Positions 33,996 through 42,730 are shown, counted from the stretch's first letter. The stretch is 64,000 bases of DNA from Roseovarius salinarum (GCF_002834145.1 NZ_PHNT01000009.1:19735-83734), one strand, 5' to 3'. Notes: generated by a model not told the origin, from the letters alone. Numbers and translations are program-made.

Positions 33996-34894
33996 AGGTT
34001 TTCGAAGTGGGCGACGATGCGCCGGCGCATGCGCGCGTCCGGCAACGCCCCCCGCGCGGCCGCCTTGTTTTCGCGCACATGCGCGACCTTCGTGGTGGCG
34101 GGAATGGCCACCGTCAGCGCCGGGTGTGAAATGATGAACTTGAGCAGCAGCTGCGGCCAGGTGCGCACCCCGAGGTCGGCGGCCACATCGGGCAACGGCC
34201 GCCCCTCCAGCGCGCGCGGCAGCGCGCCGCGCCGGAACGGGCGGTTCGCGATGACGGCGATGCCCCTTTCTTGCGCCAGCGGCAGAAGCCGGTCCTCCGC
34301 CGCGCGGTCGGCCAGGTTGTAGGTGAGTTGCACGAAATCCAACGGGTGGTCGCGCATCAGCCGTTCAAGAAGGTCATGGCGCCGCCCGTGCGACGTGGTC
34401 AGGCCGACGTGGCCCAGCCGACCGGCCTGCTTCATCTCGAACAACGTCTCGAGGTGCGCCTCCCAAGCGACGAGGTTGTGCACCTGCAACAGGTCGAAGC
34501 CGTCCACGCCCCAGGCCGCGCGCGTCCGTGCGATCTGGGCCGGGCCGCGGTCGGCCGCGCTCGTCCAGACCTTGTCGGTGGCGAAAACCGTGCCGGGATA
34601 TCCCAGCCTTTCCAGCCCGTGGCCGATCGTGTCCTGCGACGAGCCGTACATCGGCGAGGAATCGATCATGCCGCCGCCCTCGTCGACGAAGGCGGCGATG
34701 ACATCGGCACAGGCGTCCAGCAGGACCGGGTCGTTGCCGACGTTGAAGGTGATCCAGCTGCCCAGCCCCACCGCGGGCACGCGTGCCCCGCTCGAGGGGA
34801 TGGTGCGCAGCGTGGGGTCCGCGGCGAGGGCGGCACCGGGCACGACGATGGAGGCCAGGGCGCCCCGGATCGTGGCCCGTCGGGTGAGTGTCAT
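33992..34894 (-). CDS. aldo/keto reductase with N-terminal signal
   Basis: A 300-residue NAD(P)-dependent oxidoreductase of the aldo/keto reductase (beta/alpha)8 family. VGLGSWITFNVG near residue 42, the catalytic aspartate/tyrosine segment GGMIDSSPMYGSSQ near 74-87, and the catalytic histidine in DLLQVHNLVAWE near 134 are present. The first 25 residues (TRRATIRGALASIVVPGAALA) look like a twin-arginine signal, so it may act in the periplasm, which is unusual for this family. AAGGAGG lies about nine bases before ATG 34894. It is coupled to the DUF6064 gene. Confidence 0.85.
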   Translation of the reverse strand: MTLTRRATIRGALASIVVPGAALAADPTLRTIPSSGARVPAVGLGSWITFNVGNDPVLLDACADVIAAFVDEGGGMIDSSPMYGSSQDTIGHGLERLGYPGTVFATDKVWTSAADRGPAQIARTRAAWGVDGFDLLQVHNLVAWEAHLETLFEMKQAGRLGHVGLTTSHGRRHDLLERLMRDHPLDFVQLTYNLADRAAEDRLLPLAQERGIAVIANRPFRRGALPRALEGRPLPDVAADLGVRTWPQLLLKFIISHPALTVAIPATTKVAHVRENKAAARGALPDARMRRRIVAHFENL

Positions 34895-35260
34895 GCCGTC
34901 TGCCTCCTTCCTGCCGGTTCCTGTCCGGGCCGCCGGCCGGCCCGGCGCGCATCGGCGCCGCGCGCATTGTAGCGCTCTGAGCCCGGGACCGTGAAGGCGT
35001 GCGTCGCCCCCGAAACACCGGCAACGACACCCTTGTCATCGGTCCCCGGGGGGGGACGCCATCCACACCGGCGTGCACCGGCGACTGAAAGTGGCCGGCA
35101 TGGCGATGGGCAAGGCGAGGGGCCAAGCGCACCTAATACCCCGGTTTCGAAGGTATCGCGCATGAAACCGCCATTCGACGGGGTTCGGTCGATTGCTGCG
35201 CCGGTCGTTTCCGGCAAACATCCCCGCCCCGGTTTCCGTTGCCGCGGGACCAATTGACCC
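34895..35260. other. gene-free stretch upstream of the aldo/keto reductase
   Basis: These 366 bases separate the aldo/keto reductase start from the isomerase stop. They hold the AAGGAGG ribosome-binding sequence at 34903-34909 (minus strand) and a GC palindrome around 34930-34945. I see no coding pattern, RNA gene or repeat. Confidence 0.5.
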
Positions 35261-35878
35261 TCAAGGGTACGGCTTGGCGCGCGTGGCATGTTCAATTGCA
35301 TCCTCCAGCCGGTCATCTCCCCAGAAAAGCTCGCCGCTGACCACGAAACTGGGTGCGCCGAAAATTCCGTGTTCCCGCGCCTTGTTCGTCAGCTCCCGCA
35401 GCCGTGCCTTGACGGGCGCTGTCGTGGCCTTTTCCAGCCAGGGCGTCGCGGTCTGCCCGCAATCCGTGATCGCCGTTTCCAACACACCGGGATCGGAAAT
35501 GTCCTCGCCCCGCTGGAACTGCGCGCGAAACACCGCGCGCGCGAAGTTCCCGCACCACGGTTCGTTCAGGGCGGCCGTCATGATGCGCGCGGCCGACAGG
35601 CCGTTCGCGGGAAAGCTGGGCGGGCGCCGGAAGGCGAGCCCGTATCGTTCGGCCCGGCGCGCCACGTCGCGCCACATGTAGGCGCCCTTGACCGGGTCGA
35701 TCACGAAGGGGGATGTCGGCATCCCCTTGTCCTGGAATATCGGCCCCAGAAGGAACGGTCGCCAGAGCAGTTCGACCCCGGCCTGTTCGAGCAGCGGCCC
35801 GGCGCGCATGACCGTGAGGTAGGAATACGTGCTGGCGAATTCGAACCAAAGCTCGATCCGGGGGCGCTGGATGGTCAT
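35261..35878 (-). CDS. DsbA-family 2-hydroxychromene-2-carboxylate isomerase-like protein
   Basis: A 205-residue thioredoxin-fold protein of the kappa-class glutathione transferase / HCCA isomerase group. IELWFEFASTYSYLTVMRAG near residue 8-27 replaces the CxxC of DsbA with the Ser/Tyr arrangement of this family; LLWRPFLLGPIF near 37 and IFGAPSFVVSGELFWGDDRL near 172-191 are the other typical stretches. In naphthalene pathways such enzymes isomerise hydroxychromene carboxylate with glutathione; here no aromatic pathway is visible. The start codon overlaps the last codons of a broken LysR gene. Confidence 0.82.
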   Translation of the reverse strand: MTIQRPRIELWFEFASTYSYLTVMRAGPLLEQAGVELLWRPFLLGPIFQDKGMPTSPFVIDPVKGAYMWRDVARRAERYGLAFRRPPSFPANGLSAARIMTAALNEPWCGNFARAVFRAQFQRGEDISDPGVLETAITDCGQTATPWLEKATTAPVKARLRELTNKAREHGIFGAPSFVVSGELFWGDDRLEDAIEHATRAKPYP

Positions 35879-36221
35879 GCCATGGCTCCCGACATGGCCA
35901 GCTGCCTGGATGTCGCGCCGTGCAGTGCCGCCATCACGTCCCGCACCGGCAGAGAGTTGTCCGGCGAGCCGAGCATCCGCAGTTCCAAGCGTGGAAGCGG
36001 CGGCCGGTCGAGCCGCACCGTCTCGGGCGCGACGGCAGCTCCGACGGCCCGCGCCCCTTTCTCAGGAACAATGGCGTGTTCGCTTGCTGCTCAAGCTTCT
36101 TGAGCCGCATCGACACCGCCGAGTGCGACCGGCCGAGTTGAACGGCCGCCCGGGCGAAGCTGCCTGCTTCTGTGCCTGCCACCAAGGTGTGCAAGGCGTC
36201 GATTTCGAAGGCTTTCGTCAT
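35875..36221 (-). pseudogene. LysR-family regulator with internal deletion and frameshift
   Basis: From ATG 36221 the first 55 codons encode a normal LysR winged helix: FEIDALHTLVAGTEAGSFAR then AAVQLGRSHSAVSMRLKKLE. After LFLRKG the frame loses sense, but the next frame reads PETVRLDRPPLPRLELRML then GSPDNSLPVRDVMAALHGA to a stop at 35875-35877, as expected for a LysR C-terminus. About 190 residues of effector domain are missing and the two ends are out of frame. The tail's TGA overlaps the isomerase ATG, showing that the intact gene was coupled to it. Confidence 0.7.
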
Positions 36222-36355
36222 GCCATATTTGATGACCCCGGACCCCTGACATAACACGGGCGCGAAAACGGTGCTGCAATACCTGCTCAAGCCGCTCTGC
36301 AAGGGCCGCGAGGCGCTCCGCGAGCCGTGAGGCTTTGCGGGCTGACGTCGCGGCG

Positions 36356-36745
36356 CTACTTCACCTGCACGACATAACGCACGCGGAAGTGCAGGTTGCC
36401 CTCGGTCGAGCGCCAGAAGATGGTGAACTTGTCGGTTCCGGGCGTGTTCCCTGCGACATAGTCGGCAAGATGCGCGTCGATCTCGATCTCTGGGCATTGA
36501 TGCGGCACGGCCTTGGCCTTCCGCACCTTCAAAGTCCCGTGATCCAGCGTGCCCCGCAGTTCGGGGACCGGCGGGTTCTTCTGCCAGTCGCATGTATTCT
36601 CGTTGATGTTGTACATCGTCTGGATCTGGACCGTTTCCCCGGGGGCGACCGTGGTACGCTTGTTCCATGATTGAACCTCGGCCGCGGCGGGCGCCGCGAG
36701 GGCGAGGCTCGCTGCGATGCCGCCTGCGCATAGAATTTTCCGCAT
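36356..36745 (-). CDS. small secreted protein of unknown function
   Basis: A 129-residue protein with a clear Sec signal peptide: positive MRK, hydrophobic ILCAGGIAASLALAAP, and a likely cleavage after AAA near residue 22. The mature part of about 105 residues has two cysteines (NTCDWQ and HQCPEI), which could form a disulfide, and a beta-rich ending NLHFRVRYVVQVK. AGAGGA lies six bases before ATG 36745. I do not recognise the family. Neighbours are pseudogene fragments, so it may be a survivor of a decaying region. Confidence 0.6.
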   Translation of the reverse strand: MRKILCAGGIAASLALAAPAAAEVQSWNKRTTVAPGETVQIQTMYNINENTCDWQKNPPVPELRGTLDHGTLKVRKAKAVPHQCPEIEIDAHLADYVAGNTPGTDKFTIFWRSTEGNLHFRVRYVVQVK

Positions 36746-36970
36746 TTTGTCCTCTCTTCGTTTCGCCGCCAAGACCTGTTGCCGACCCGGCGTGTTGCTC
36801 GGGCAGTCCTGGTGCGATCTGCCGATGTCCGGCAGGCTCACGCAAAGCGGGTCGTGGTTCAAGCCATTTCGGTGCCTCGGGCGGGCTTGCCGAAAGCGAG
36901 AGGTTTCGCGAGCGCGCCGAGCCGCGCGCGGGGATCGCTCCGCAACGCACTCGTACCCCGCCCAAGCGCC

Positions 36971-37423
36971 TCAGGTCCCGAGGATGCCCGGCACGCGCAG
37001 GCCGTGTTCGCGCGCGCGGTCGATGGCTTCCTCGTTGCCCGCATCCGCATGTCGCCAGACGCCGCTGGCCGGGTCGTTCCAGAGTAAGCGTTCGAGCCGC
37101 CTGGCGGCCTCCGGCGTGCCGTCGGCGATGGCCACGACCCCGGCGTGCTGGGAAAAACCCATGCCGACGCCGCCGCCGTGGTGCAGGCTGACCCATGTCG
37201 CCCCCGAGGCGGTGTTGACCAGCGCGTTGAGCAGCGGCCAGTCGCTCACCGCGTCGGAGCCGTCCCTCATCGCCTCGGTCTCGCGGTTGGGCGAGGCGAC
37301 GGATCCGCTGTCGAGGTGGTCACGGCCGATCACGATCGGCGCTTTCAGCTCGCCGCTGGCCACCATCTCGTTGAACTTGAGCCCGGCGCGGTGACGATCG
37401 CCCAGCCCGATCCAGCAGATTCG
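36971..37423 (-). pseudogene. hutU: urocanate hydratase (hutU), C-terminal fragment
   Basis: About 150 residues are clearly urocanase: [60 protein letters not shown] and [20 protein letters not shown], ending at TAG/TGA with VPGILGT. The full enzyme has about 550-560 residues and needs the N-terminal NAD site, which is missing. Upstream of RICWIG the frame contains unrelated sequence. No other histidine-utilisation gene is in the window. This is a remnant; the part present is well preserved, so the loss is probably recent or the fragment arrived by recombination. Confidence 0.85.
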
Positions 37424-37835
37424 ATCGTCAAGGCAATGGGTCGCGGTTGGCCCACCCGTCAAGCGAGACTGACAGAAGACGCGGATACCTCCACAATTGG
37501 GCCCACGGCAAACCGCAGCGGATGGAATGCGCAGATCGTGCCGCTTTTCGGTGCCGTGATCGCCTGATCGCTATCGGGATCCGGCAGTCCTTGCCGGATT
37601 TCGCAATCGTCGCCAAAGGCAGGCAGGCCTTGCGTCAGCGTGTTCCGCGACACCGACCCGGGCCGGCAGCCCGGGGCCACCGGCAGACCCGGGCGTTTCA
37701 AGCCGGGTGTTCGATAATGGCCCTTTATGTGTGGCGGGCGCTAGCAAGTGGGGAACGTGCGCAACCTCGGCGCGCGGACCGTAAGGGTGGACGATGCGGT
37801 CTTGCGGCGCAGGCGTCGATTCGGGACAGTGGCGT
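37424..37835. other. gene-free stretch between the hutU fragment and an alpha/beta hydrolase
   Basis: About 410 bases with no convincing gene. A minus-strand frame at 37459-37701 contains [12 protein letters not shown], faintly like a biotinyl/lipoyl strand, but it is too short and isolated to call. It may contain more gene debris. No RNA gene or repeat was seen. Confidence 0.4.
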
Positions 37836-38648
37836 ATGTTCCCGTTTCTCAAGGTCGCCGCAGGCCTCTTGGCCCTTTATCTCGTCGTGGCAGGCCTCGC
37901 CTGGGCGCTTCAGGGCAAGCTGCTGTTCCCGAGAGGAATGGTGGGCCCGGGCGCGGCGCTGCCGCCCACGGCCGAGCGCCTCACGCTCGACGTGGGGTCC
38001 GGCGACACGCTGATCGGTGTACACCTGCCGGCCGACGGCCCGTCGCCGGAGGAGGCAAGCCTCGTCCTCGGCTTCGGCGGCAACGCGTGGAACGCGAACG
38101 ACCTGGCGCTTCACCTGCACGCGGTTTTCCCCGACCGGGGCGTCGTCGCGTTCCACTACCGCGGCTATGCGCCCAGCACCGGCCGGCCCACCGCGCAGGC
38201 AATCCTCAACGACGCGCCGGAGATCCACGATGAAATCGTCGCCGGGCTGGCGCCTGACCGGATCGTGGCCGTCGGTCTCAGCCTCGGGGCGGGACCCGCC
38301 GCGCACCTCGCCCGGTCGCGCCCGATCGCGGGGCTGGTCCTGGTCACCCCGTTCGATAGGCTCACGGCCCTGGCCCGCGAACACTACCCGTGGCTGCCTG
38401 TCGGTCTCCTGCTGCGGCACCGCATGGACGTGGCCGCCGACTTGACGGCGGTGACGGCGCCGGTGGCGGTGATCGCGGCCGAGGCGGACAGCATCGTGCC
38501 GCCGCGCAGAACCGAGCCCGTTCGCAGGGCCGCGGGCAGACTTGTCGTGGACCGGGTCATCGCCGGGGCCGGCCACAACGATATCTATGATCGCGCGCAG
38601 TACCGGCGCGCGATGAAGGATGCGCTGTCACGGATCGAGAACAGGTGA
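37836..38648 (+). CDS. membrane-anchored alpha/beta hydrolase
   Basis: A 270-residue serine hydrolase of the type seen in YfhR/Bem46-like proteins. An N-terminal helix (FLKVAAGLLALYLVVAGLAW) anchors it, followed by the typical LLFPRGMVGPG. The nucleophile serine is in VGLSLGAGPAAHLA near residue 148-161, the acid is in IAAEADSIVPPRRTE near 214, and the histidine is in IAGAGHNDIYDR near 242. GGFGGNAWNAND in place of a typical HG oxyanion motif fits this subgroup. ATG 37836 was chosen; ATG 37794 would add 14 residues of low coding character. It stands alone. Confidence 0.8.
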   Translation: MFPFLKVAAGLLALYLVVAGLAWALQGKLLFPRGMVGPGAALPPTAERLTLDVGSGDTLIGVHLPADGPSPEEASLVLGFGGNAWNANDLALHLHAVFPDRGVVAFHYRGYAPSTGRPTAQAILNDAPEIHDEIVAGLAPDRIVAVGLSLGAGPAAHLARSRPIAGLVLVTPFDRLTALAREHYPWLPVGLLLRHRMDVAADLTAVTAPVAVIAAEADSIVPPRRTEPVRRAAGRLVVDRVIAGAGHNDIYDRAQYRRAMKDALSRIENR

Positions 38649-39128
38649 GCGTTCGGTAGGGCGAAGAGGCCGGGCCCTTGGTGCACCCGGGCAGCAGCGA
38701 CCATCCCGGCCGGCACGTCCCGACACATGACATGAGCCCGACCGCCGAAACGGCCGGGCGCTGCAAACGCAACCAAGCAGGAACCCGGCAAGCTCACAGC
38801 GTATCAGGCTGCGGCATCGCCGGGCGAAGGTATGGCCAAGGCAAGTTCGCATGTCGACGTCACCGCGAGAAACCGGATGCCGCCCGGGGCCAAGAGAAGG
38901 CCGGAGAACTGCCCTTCGCCGCGATGAGGGCGAATGGCCGACATGGGACGCCATCGACCGTGAAACGTTTGGCGGGCATCCGGAGCGGGAGGTGGCTCAT
39001 CTCCAGCGCCGCGGTCACGCGCCCATTTCCTGCCGATTCCGAAAACACCCCCGGATGATTGATCTGGGGCAAATCAATGCCCGGCCCGAGGGGGCAAGGT
39101 GCTGGCGCGGTTCGGCAAAGGAGGCAGG
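38649..39128. other. gene-free stretch left of the island, with FNR-like box
   Basis: 480 bases without a recognisable gene; short open frames here have no family features. Near its right end an FNR-like site is described separately. It is the chromosomal side of the island's left attachment site. Confidence 0.4.
39059..39077 (+). promoter_or_regulatory. possible FNR/FnrL-type binding site
   Basis: TTGATCTGGGGCAA (39059-39072) matches eight of ten defined positions of TTGAT-N4-ATCAA; a further ATCAA follows at 39073-39077. It lies about 57 bases before the short open frame at 39129, at a distance suited to activation. The match is imperfect. Confidence 0.3.
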
Positions 39129-39323
39129 ATGACCAGCAAAGGGATCGCGCCGGCGATGCAGCGTGGCGTGGCCTTCAGGGTCGTTGTCTTGTCACTCGTG
39201 GTTTTCGCGGTGTCCGGCGTGACGGGGGCAAGATCATTGCCATCTGGAAAGCAGCCTTTAATGCTCAGTCGCCATTGGTCACTTCGACTGCCCGGTCAAT
39301 CTGGACGTGGTCTGCCAGCTTGA
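39129..39323 (+). pseudogene. truncated gene start encoding a signal/anchor segment
   Basis: AAAGGAGG stands five bases before ATG 39129, an excellent ribosome-binding site. The frame then encodes MTSKGIAPAMQRGVAFRVVV and LSLVVFAVSGVTGA, a signal peptide or membrane anchor, but loses sense after SLPSG and ends at 39323 after 64 codons. I read it as the surviving 5' end of a gene for an exported protein, cut shortly before the island's attachment site. The family is not recognisable. Confidence 0.4.
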
Positions 39324-39422
39324 TCCGCCCTGAAGTTGTTACCCCAGACGCCACCCTGAGACGCATGCAAAGCAAACCTCATCCGGGCCGCTGCCTTAAT
39401 CTCTTGACTTCTACAAGGTTTC

Positions 39423-39439
39423 TGGCTCCGGCGGCAGGA
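39423..39439 (+). repeat. left attachment site (att), 17-base direct repeat
   Basis: TGGCTCCGGCGGCAGGA is identical to 61440-61456, the 3' end of tRNA-Asn read on the plus strand. Similarity ends after the repeat (CCCGG here against TTCGA in the tRNA). It marks the displaced tRNA end on the far side of the island. Confidence 0.85.
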
Positions 39440-39572
39440 CCCGGAGAGATCACCCCAAATTATTGATATTGCGCGGTAAATTAAGCGCGACTGTCAGGCG
39501 ACTCCTGCGAATGCCAACATACGTGCCTCAGTATGAGACAGAACGCAAGACTGGCGTTGGCGACGGCCCGGG

Positions 39573-40098
39573 GTGCCCGCCGTCAAAAGCCTCAGCCGCG
39601 ACGGCGACAGCCCAACCCTCCCGGACCTGCTCGGCCGGACCCCGGAGGCAGAGCAGATCGGCACCGTGACCGCCGATGGCGCCCACGACACGCGCCGCCG
39701 CCACAAGGCCATCACTGACCGGCAAGCCACACCGATCATCCCGATCCGCAGGAACGGGCGGCTGTGGAAGGATGACTGCCCGGCGGCACGCGCGCGCAAC
39801 GAAACCCCGCACGCCACCCTACATCTTGGCCGGGCGTTCCGGAAACGCTGGACCGGATACCACGCCCGAAGCCGGATCGAGGCGCGGACGCGCTGCCCGA
39901 AATCATTCGGCGAGCGCACCGCTGCGTTCGCCATTGATCTCGAACCACTGGCGCATCAATGGCTCGCCCCCGACCGCCAGACCGCCGAAATCCACATCCG
40001 CATCCTTCGCAGGCTCTCTCGAACCCGTGGCGCTCGCCTGCTCAGTCATGAACCGCTTCAACGCCCTCGGGACCGCCGAGATCATCCGCGTGGCCTGA
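39573..40098 (+). pseudogene. IS5-family transposase, C-terminal remnant with frameshift
   Basis: The frame from 39573 shows GDSPTLPDLL, TVTADGAHDTRRRHKAITDR, PIIPIRRNGRLWKDDCPAAR and WTGYHARSRIEARTRCPKSF, typical of the DDE domain of IS5-type transposases of Rhodobacterales; the later part DPDRQTAEIHIR is followed, in another frame, by MNRFNALGTAEIIRVA and a stop at 40098. The N-terminal half is missing and the aspartate/glutamate positions cannot all be found in one frame. It lies just inside the left attachment site. No terminal inverted repeats could be fixed. Confidence 0.75.
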
Positions 40099-40176
40099 CG
40101 TCAGTGGGGAAGGGGAAGTCACGCCTCAGGCGCGTGTTGCGCATCAACGCCGCGCAGGACTACAAGGTCGACTCGT

Positions 40177-40201
40177 AATGACAAGCCCTGCGATTGTCAT
40201 T
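40177..40201. promoter_or_regulatory. inverted repeat upstream of the WYL gene
   Basis: AATGACA and TGTCATT flank an 11-base centre. A second, shorter inverted repeat GTCACG-ACAC-CGTGAC lies at 40250-40265, 54 bases before the WYL start and next to a TTGACA hexamer at 40234-40239. Either could be an operator for the regulator itself. Confidence 0.4.
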
Positions 40202-40318
40202 CCTGCGCACCTCGAACTTGAGTTCCGATACGTTTGACAAGTCAGAATCGTCACGACACCGTGACAGGGTTTGTTATCGCCAGCATGCTTTCGGCGCCTT
40301 CGGAATCAAGGAGCATGC

Positions 40319-41317
40319 ATGTCTTATTCGAAAGCATCCGATCTCCTCCGTGTCGCCGACATGGCAATGGCCAATTTCGAGGGCGTCTCGCTCCATGATG
40401 TGCGGGAGGCATTCGCATGTGACCATCGAACCGCGCAGCGGATAATGCGCGCCTTCGAAACCGTCTTCCCGCAGGTCGACATAGAAGAGGACGCCGACCG
40501 ACGCCGGCGGTGGCATTTGCCGCGAAGCGATCCGCGATGGCTGCAGGCCCAGGGCATCAGGGACAGCGAGCTTGCCGCACTCGACCTGGCCGCCGAGCGG
40601 GCGGCCAGGGACGGCGCTCCGGACGAGGCGCAGCGTCTGCAAGCTCTCAGGGACCGGCTCCTGGCCGCGATGCCTGCCGTGCACGCGCGGCGGACCGAGG
40701 CCGATGCAGAGGCTCTTCTCGAGGCGCAAGGCTTCGCGTCTCGCCCCGGCCCACGCGTGGTCGGCGACATGAAGCTCCTCGGAACGCTGACGGAAGCTCT
40801 TCGGGCACCCTGGGAGCTGAAATTGACATACAGGGGGGAGAGGGACGAGCATCCGAGAGAGCGCGTGCTCGAACCACACGGGCTGTTGCTTGGAATACGT
40901 CGCTACCTGGTGGCGAGACCAGCCAGTGGCGATGGTCGGATGCGTCGCTTCCGCCTTGACTGGATCGAAGACGCCGCCCTCACGGGACGCAGCTTCTCGC
41001 GGGATCCGGATTTCGATCTCGGACGGTTTTCCCGCCAGGCCTTCGGATCATTTCATTCCGATACCGAATACGGCCCTGTGGAATGGCGCTTCACGCCCGC
41101 GGCCGCGAAGACCGCCCGGCAATTCATCTTCCATCCCGAGCAGGAGACCGTCGAGGAACCCGATGGCGCGCTGACGGTCCGATTCATGGCCTCCGGTCAC
41201 ATGGAAATGGCCTGGCATCTTTATCAATGGGGCGACCAGGTGGAAGTCGTCTCACCGACCGCGCTTCGGGAAATGGTCCATGGGTACCGGCGTGGTGACT
41301 TCCCCGCACTGCCTTGA
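40319..41317 (+). CDS. WYL-domain transcriptional regulator
   Basis: A 332-residue regulator. Residues of about 1-75 form a winged helix (VSLHDVREAFACDHRTAQRI), followed by a WYL domain whose core reads VLEPHGLLLGIRRYLVARP near 192, and a C-terminal WCX-like extension (about 250-332). WYL regulators such as BrxR and CapW often stand at the front of phage-defence loci and repress them until a nucleic-acid or nucleotide signal appears; this role is inferred. AAGGAG lies five bases before ATG 40319. It is the first gene of the plus-strand arm and is separated from the SbcD-like gene by 282 bases. Confidence 0.85.
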   Translation: MSYSKASDLLRVADMAMANFEGVSLHDVREAFACDHRTAQRIMRAFETVFPQVDIEEDADRRRRWHLPRSDPRWLQAQGIRDSELAALDLAAERAARDGAPDEAQRLQALRDRLLAAMPAVHARRTEADAEALLEAQGFASRPGPRVVGDMKLLGTLTEALRAPWELKLTYRGERDEHPRERVLEPHGLLLGIRRYLVARPASGDGRMRRFRLDWIEDAALTGRSFSRDPDFDLGRFSRQAFGSFHSDTEYGPVEWRFTPAAAKTARQFIFHPEQETVEEPDGALTVRFMASGHMEMAWHLYQWGDQVEVVSPTALREMVHGYRRGDFPALP

Positions 41318-41355
41318 CGGAACGACACTCGGCTTTCCCACAATTCTCAACACCG

Positions 41356-41382
41356 TTCCACATTCTCGCCGCCGTAGTGGAA
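41356..41382. promoter_or_regulatory. inverted repeat between the WYL and SbcD-like genes
   Basis: TTCCAC (41356-41361) and GTGGAA (41377-41382) are separated by 15 bases. A near-direct repeat TCTCGCCG / ACTCGCCG overlaps it. Its place in the 282-base gap ahead of the nuclease genes suits an operator, but no promoter hexamers are convincing. Confidence 0.35.
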
Positions 41383-41599
41383 AATACTCGCCGTCATGAA
41401 GCCCTGGTGGTCAGACAGGGATCGTCGGGACCGTGAATGAAAAAGGATGCCGGTGAAAAGTGCCCTGTGGACCCATCACCTTCTACCACCTCCCTGCGCA
41501 CATGGATCGAGGGCGCCATGGCAGTTTCTGACACCCGACATCATTAACCATTGGCAACGGTCCGCGACGACCGCGAGAATCAGGTACGGGAATTTCAGC

Positions 41600-42730
41600 A
41601 TGGCCTTCCGCTTCATCCACGCATCCGACCTCCACATAGGCAGGAAATTCGCCAATATCCCGCAGCCGCAAGACGGCAACATCCGGGGCCGGCTGATGGA
41701 GGCGCGCCACGGCGCGATCGGGCGGTTGGCGTCAGTCGCAAGCGATTGCGGGGCAGCGCATGTGTTGTTGGCCGGCGACACCTTTGACACCGCGACGCCC
41801 TCTTCGACCGTGATCCGGCAGTCCCTGGCTGCGATGGGGGAGGCCGCCGAGGTCACTTGGTGGCTGTTGCCCGGCAATCATGACAACCTGCGCGATGCAG
41901 AGCCGCTCTGGGAGGCCATCGCCCGGGACGCGCCGCCGAATGTCGTCGCCCTGACCGAGCTTGAGCCGCGGGACATGGGGGACGCCGCAACCCTGTTGCC
42001 CTGCCCGGTCGCCTTCCGCTCGGGCGCGAGCGATCCCTCGGAACCGCTGGTGACCATGTCGAGCGACGAGGGAAAGCTCCGCATCGGGCTGGCCCATGGC
42101 GGTGTGACGGACTTCACCGAGTCCGGCGCCTCGATCGCACCCGATCGGGACCGGACCGCACGGCTCGATTACCTTGCCCTCGGCGACTGGCACGGGCGAA
42201 TGGCGGTGTCGGATCGTGTGCATTATTCCGGCACTCCCGAACAGGACCGCTTCAAGCATGGCCATCGCGGTGTCTGCCTTGCCGTATCGATCGAGGGACC
42301 GGGTCTTCCACCGCAGGTCGAGGAGGTCGAAACCGGCACCTTCCTATGGGCCGAAAGAGAACTTCCGCTGCACTCTCGTCAGGACGCCGCCGCCGCCTTG
42401 CGCGCGATCCTTCCCGAAGCGGGCCGCCGCGACGTGCTGCTGCGGTTGGCCGTTTCGGGCTGGGCGGCACTGCCCGACCAGGTCGACCTGCAGCGCGCGG
42501 CCGAGGAATGTGCCCCGGATTTCGCCCATTTCGAACTGAAGACCGACGCCCTCGGGACGCAATACGAGGCCGCCGATCTGGACGACATCGACAAGGGCGG
42601 CGCGCTCAGACTTGCCGCGGACGCCCTGATGGAGGAGGCAGGCACCGATGCCCTGTCCGAAGAGGATCGCAAGGTCGCGGCGGACGCTGTGGCCCGGCTC
42701 TATTCCTATGTCCGGGAGGCCGCGAAATGA
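41600..42730 (+). CDS. SbcD-like DNA repair exonuclease (metallophosphoesterase)
   Basis: A 376-residue calcineurin-type phosphoesterase like SbcD/Mre11. Metal-binding motifs are in order: HASDLHIGRKF near residue 6, LLAGDTFDTA near 55, LLPGNHDNLRD near 90, GLAHGGVTDF near 154, and GDWHGRM near 195. The C-terminal capping region (about 240-376) differs from E. coli SbcD. It would cut DNA ends or hairpins together with the ATPase encoded next; the ATPase ATG overlaps its stop (ATGA). ATG 41600 is the only start that fits the fold, although its ribosome-binding site is weak. Confidence 0.87.
   Translation: MAFRFIHASDLHIGRKFANIPQPQDGNIRGRLMEARHGAIGRLASVASDCGAAHVLLAGDTFDTATPSSTVIRQSLAAMGEAAEVTWWLLPGNHDNLRDAEPLWEAIARDAPPNVVALTELEPRDMGDAATLLPCPVAFRSGASDPSEPLVTMSSDEGKLRIGLAHGGVTDFTESGASIAPDRDRTARLDYLALGDWHGRMAVSDRVHYSGTPEQDRFKHGHRGVCLAVSIEGPGLPPQVEEVETGTFLWAERELPLHSRQDAAAALRAILPEAGRRDVLLRLAVSGWAALPDQVDLQRAAEECAPDFAHFELKTDALGTQYEAADLDDIDKGGALRLAADALMEEAGTDALSEEDRKVAADAVARLYSYVREAAK

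Noticed and set aside
37459..37701. Biotinyl/lipoyl-domain fragment on the minus strand
   Set aside because: Only a dozen residues look right; no lysine motif and no continuing homology.
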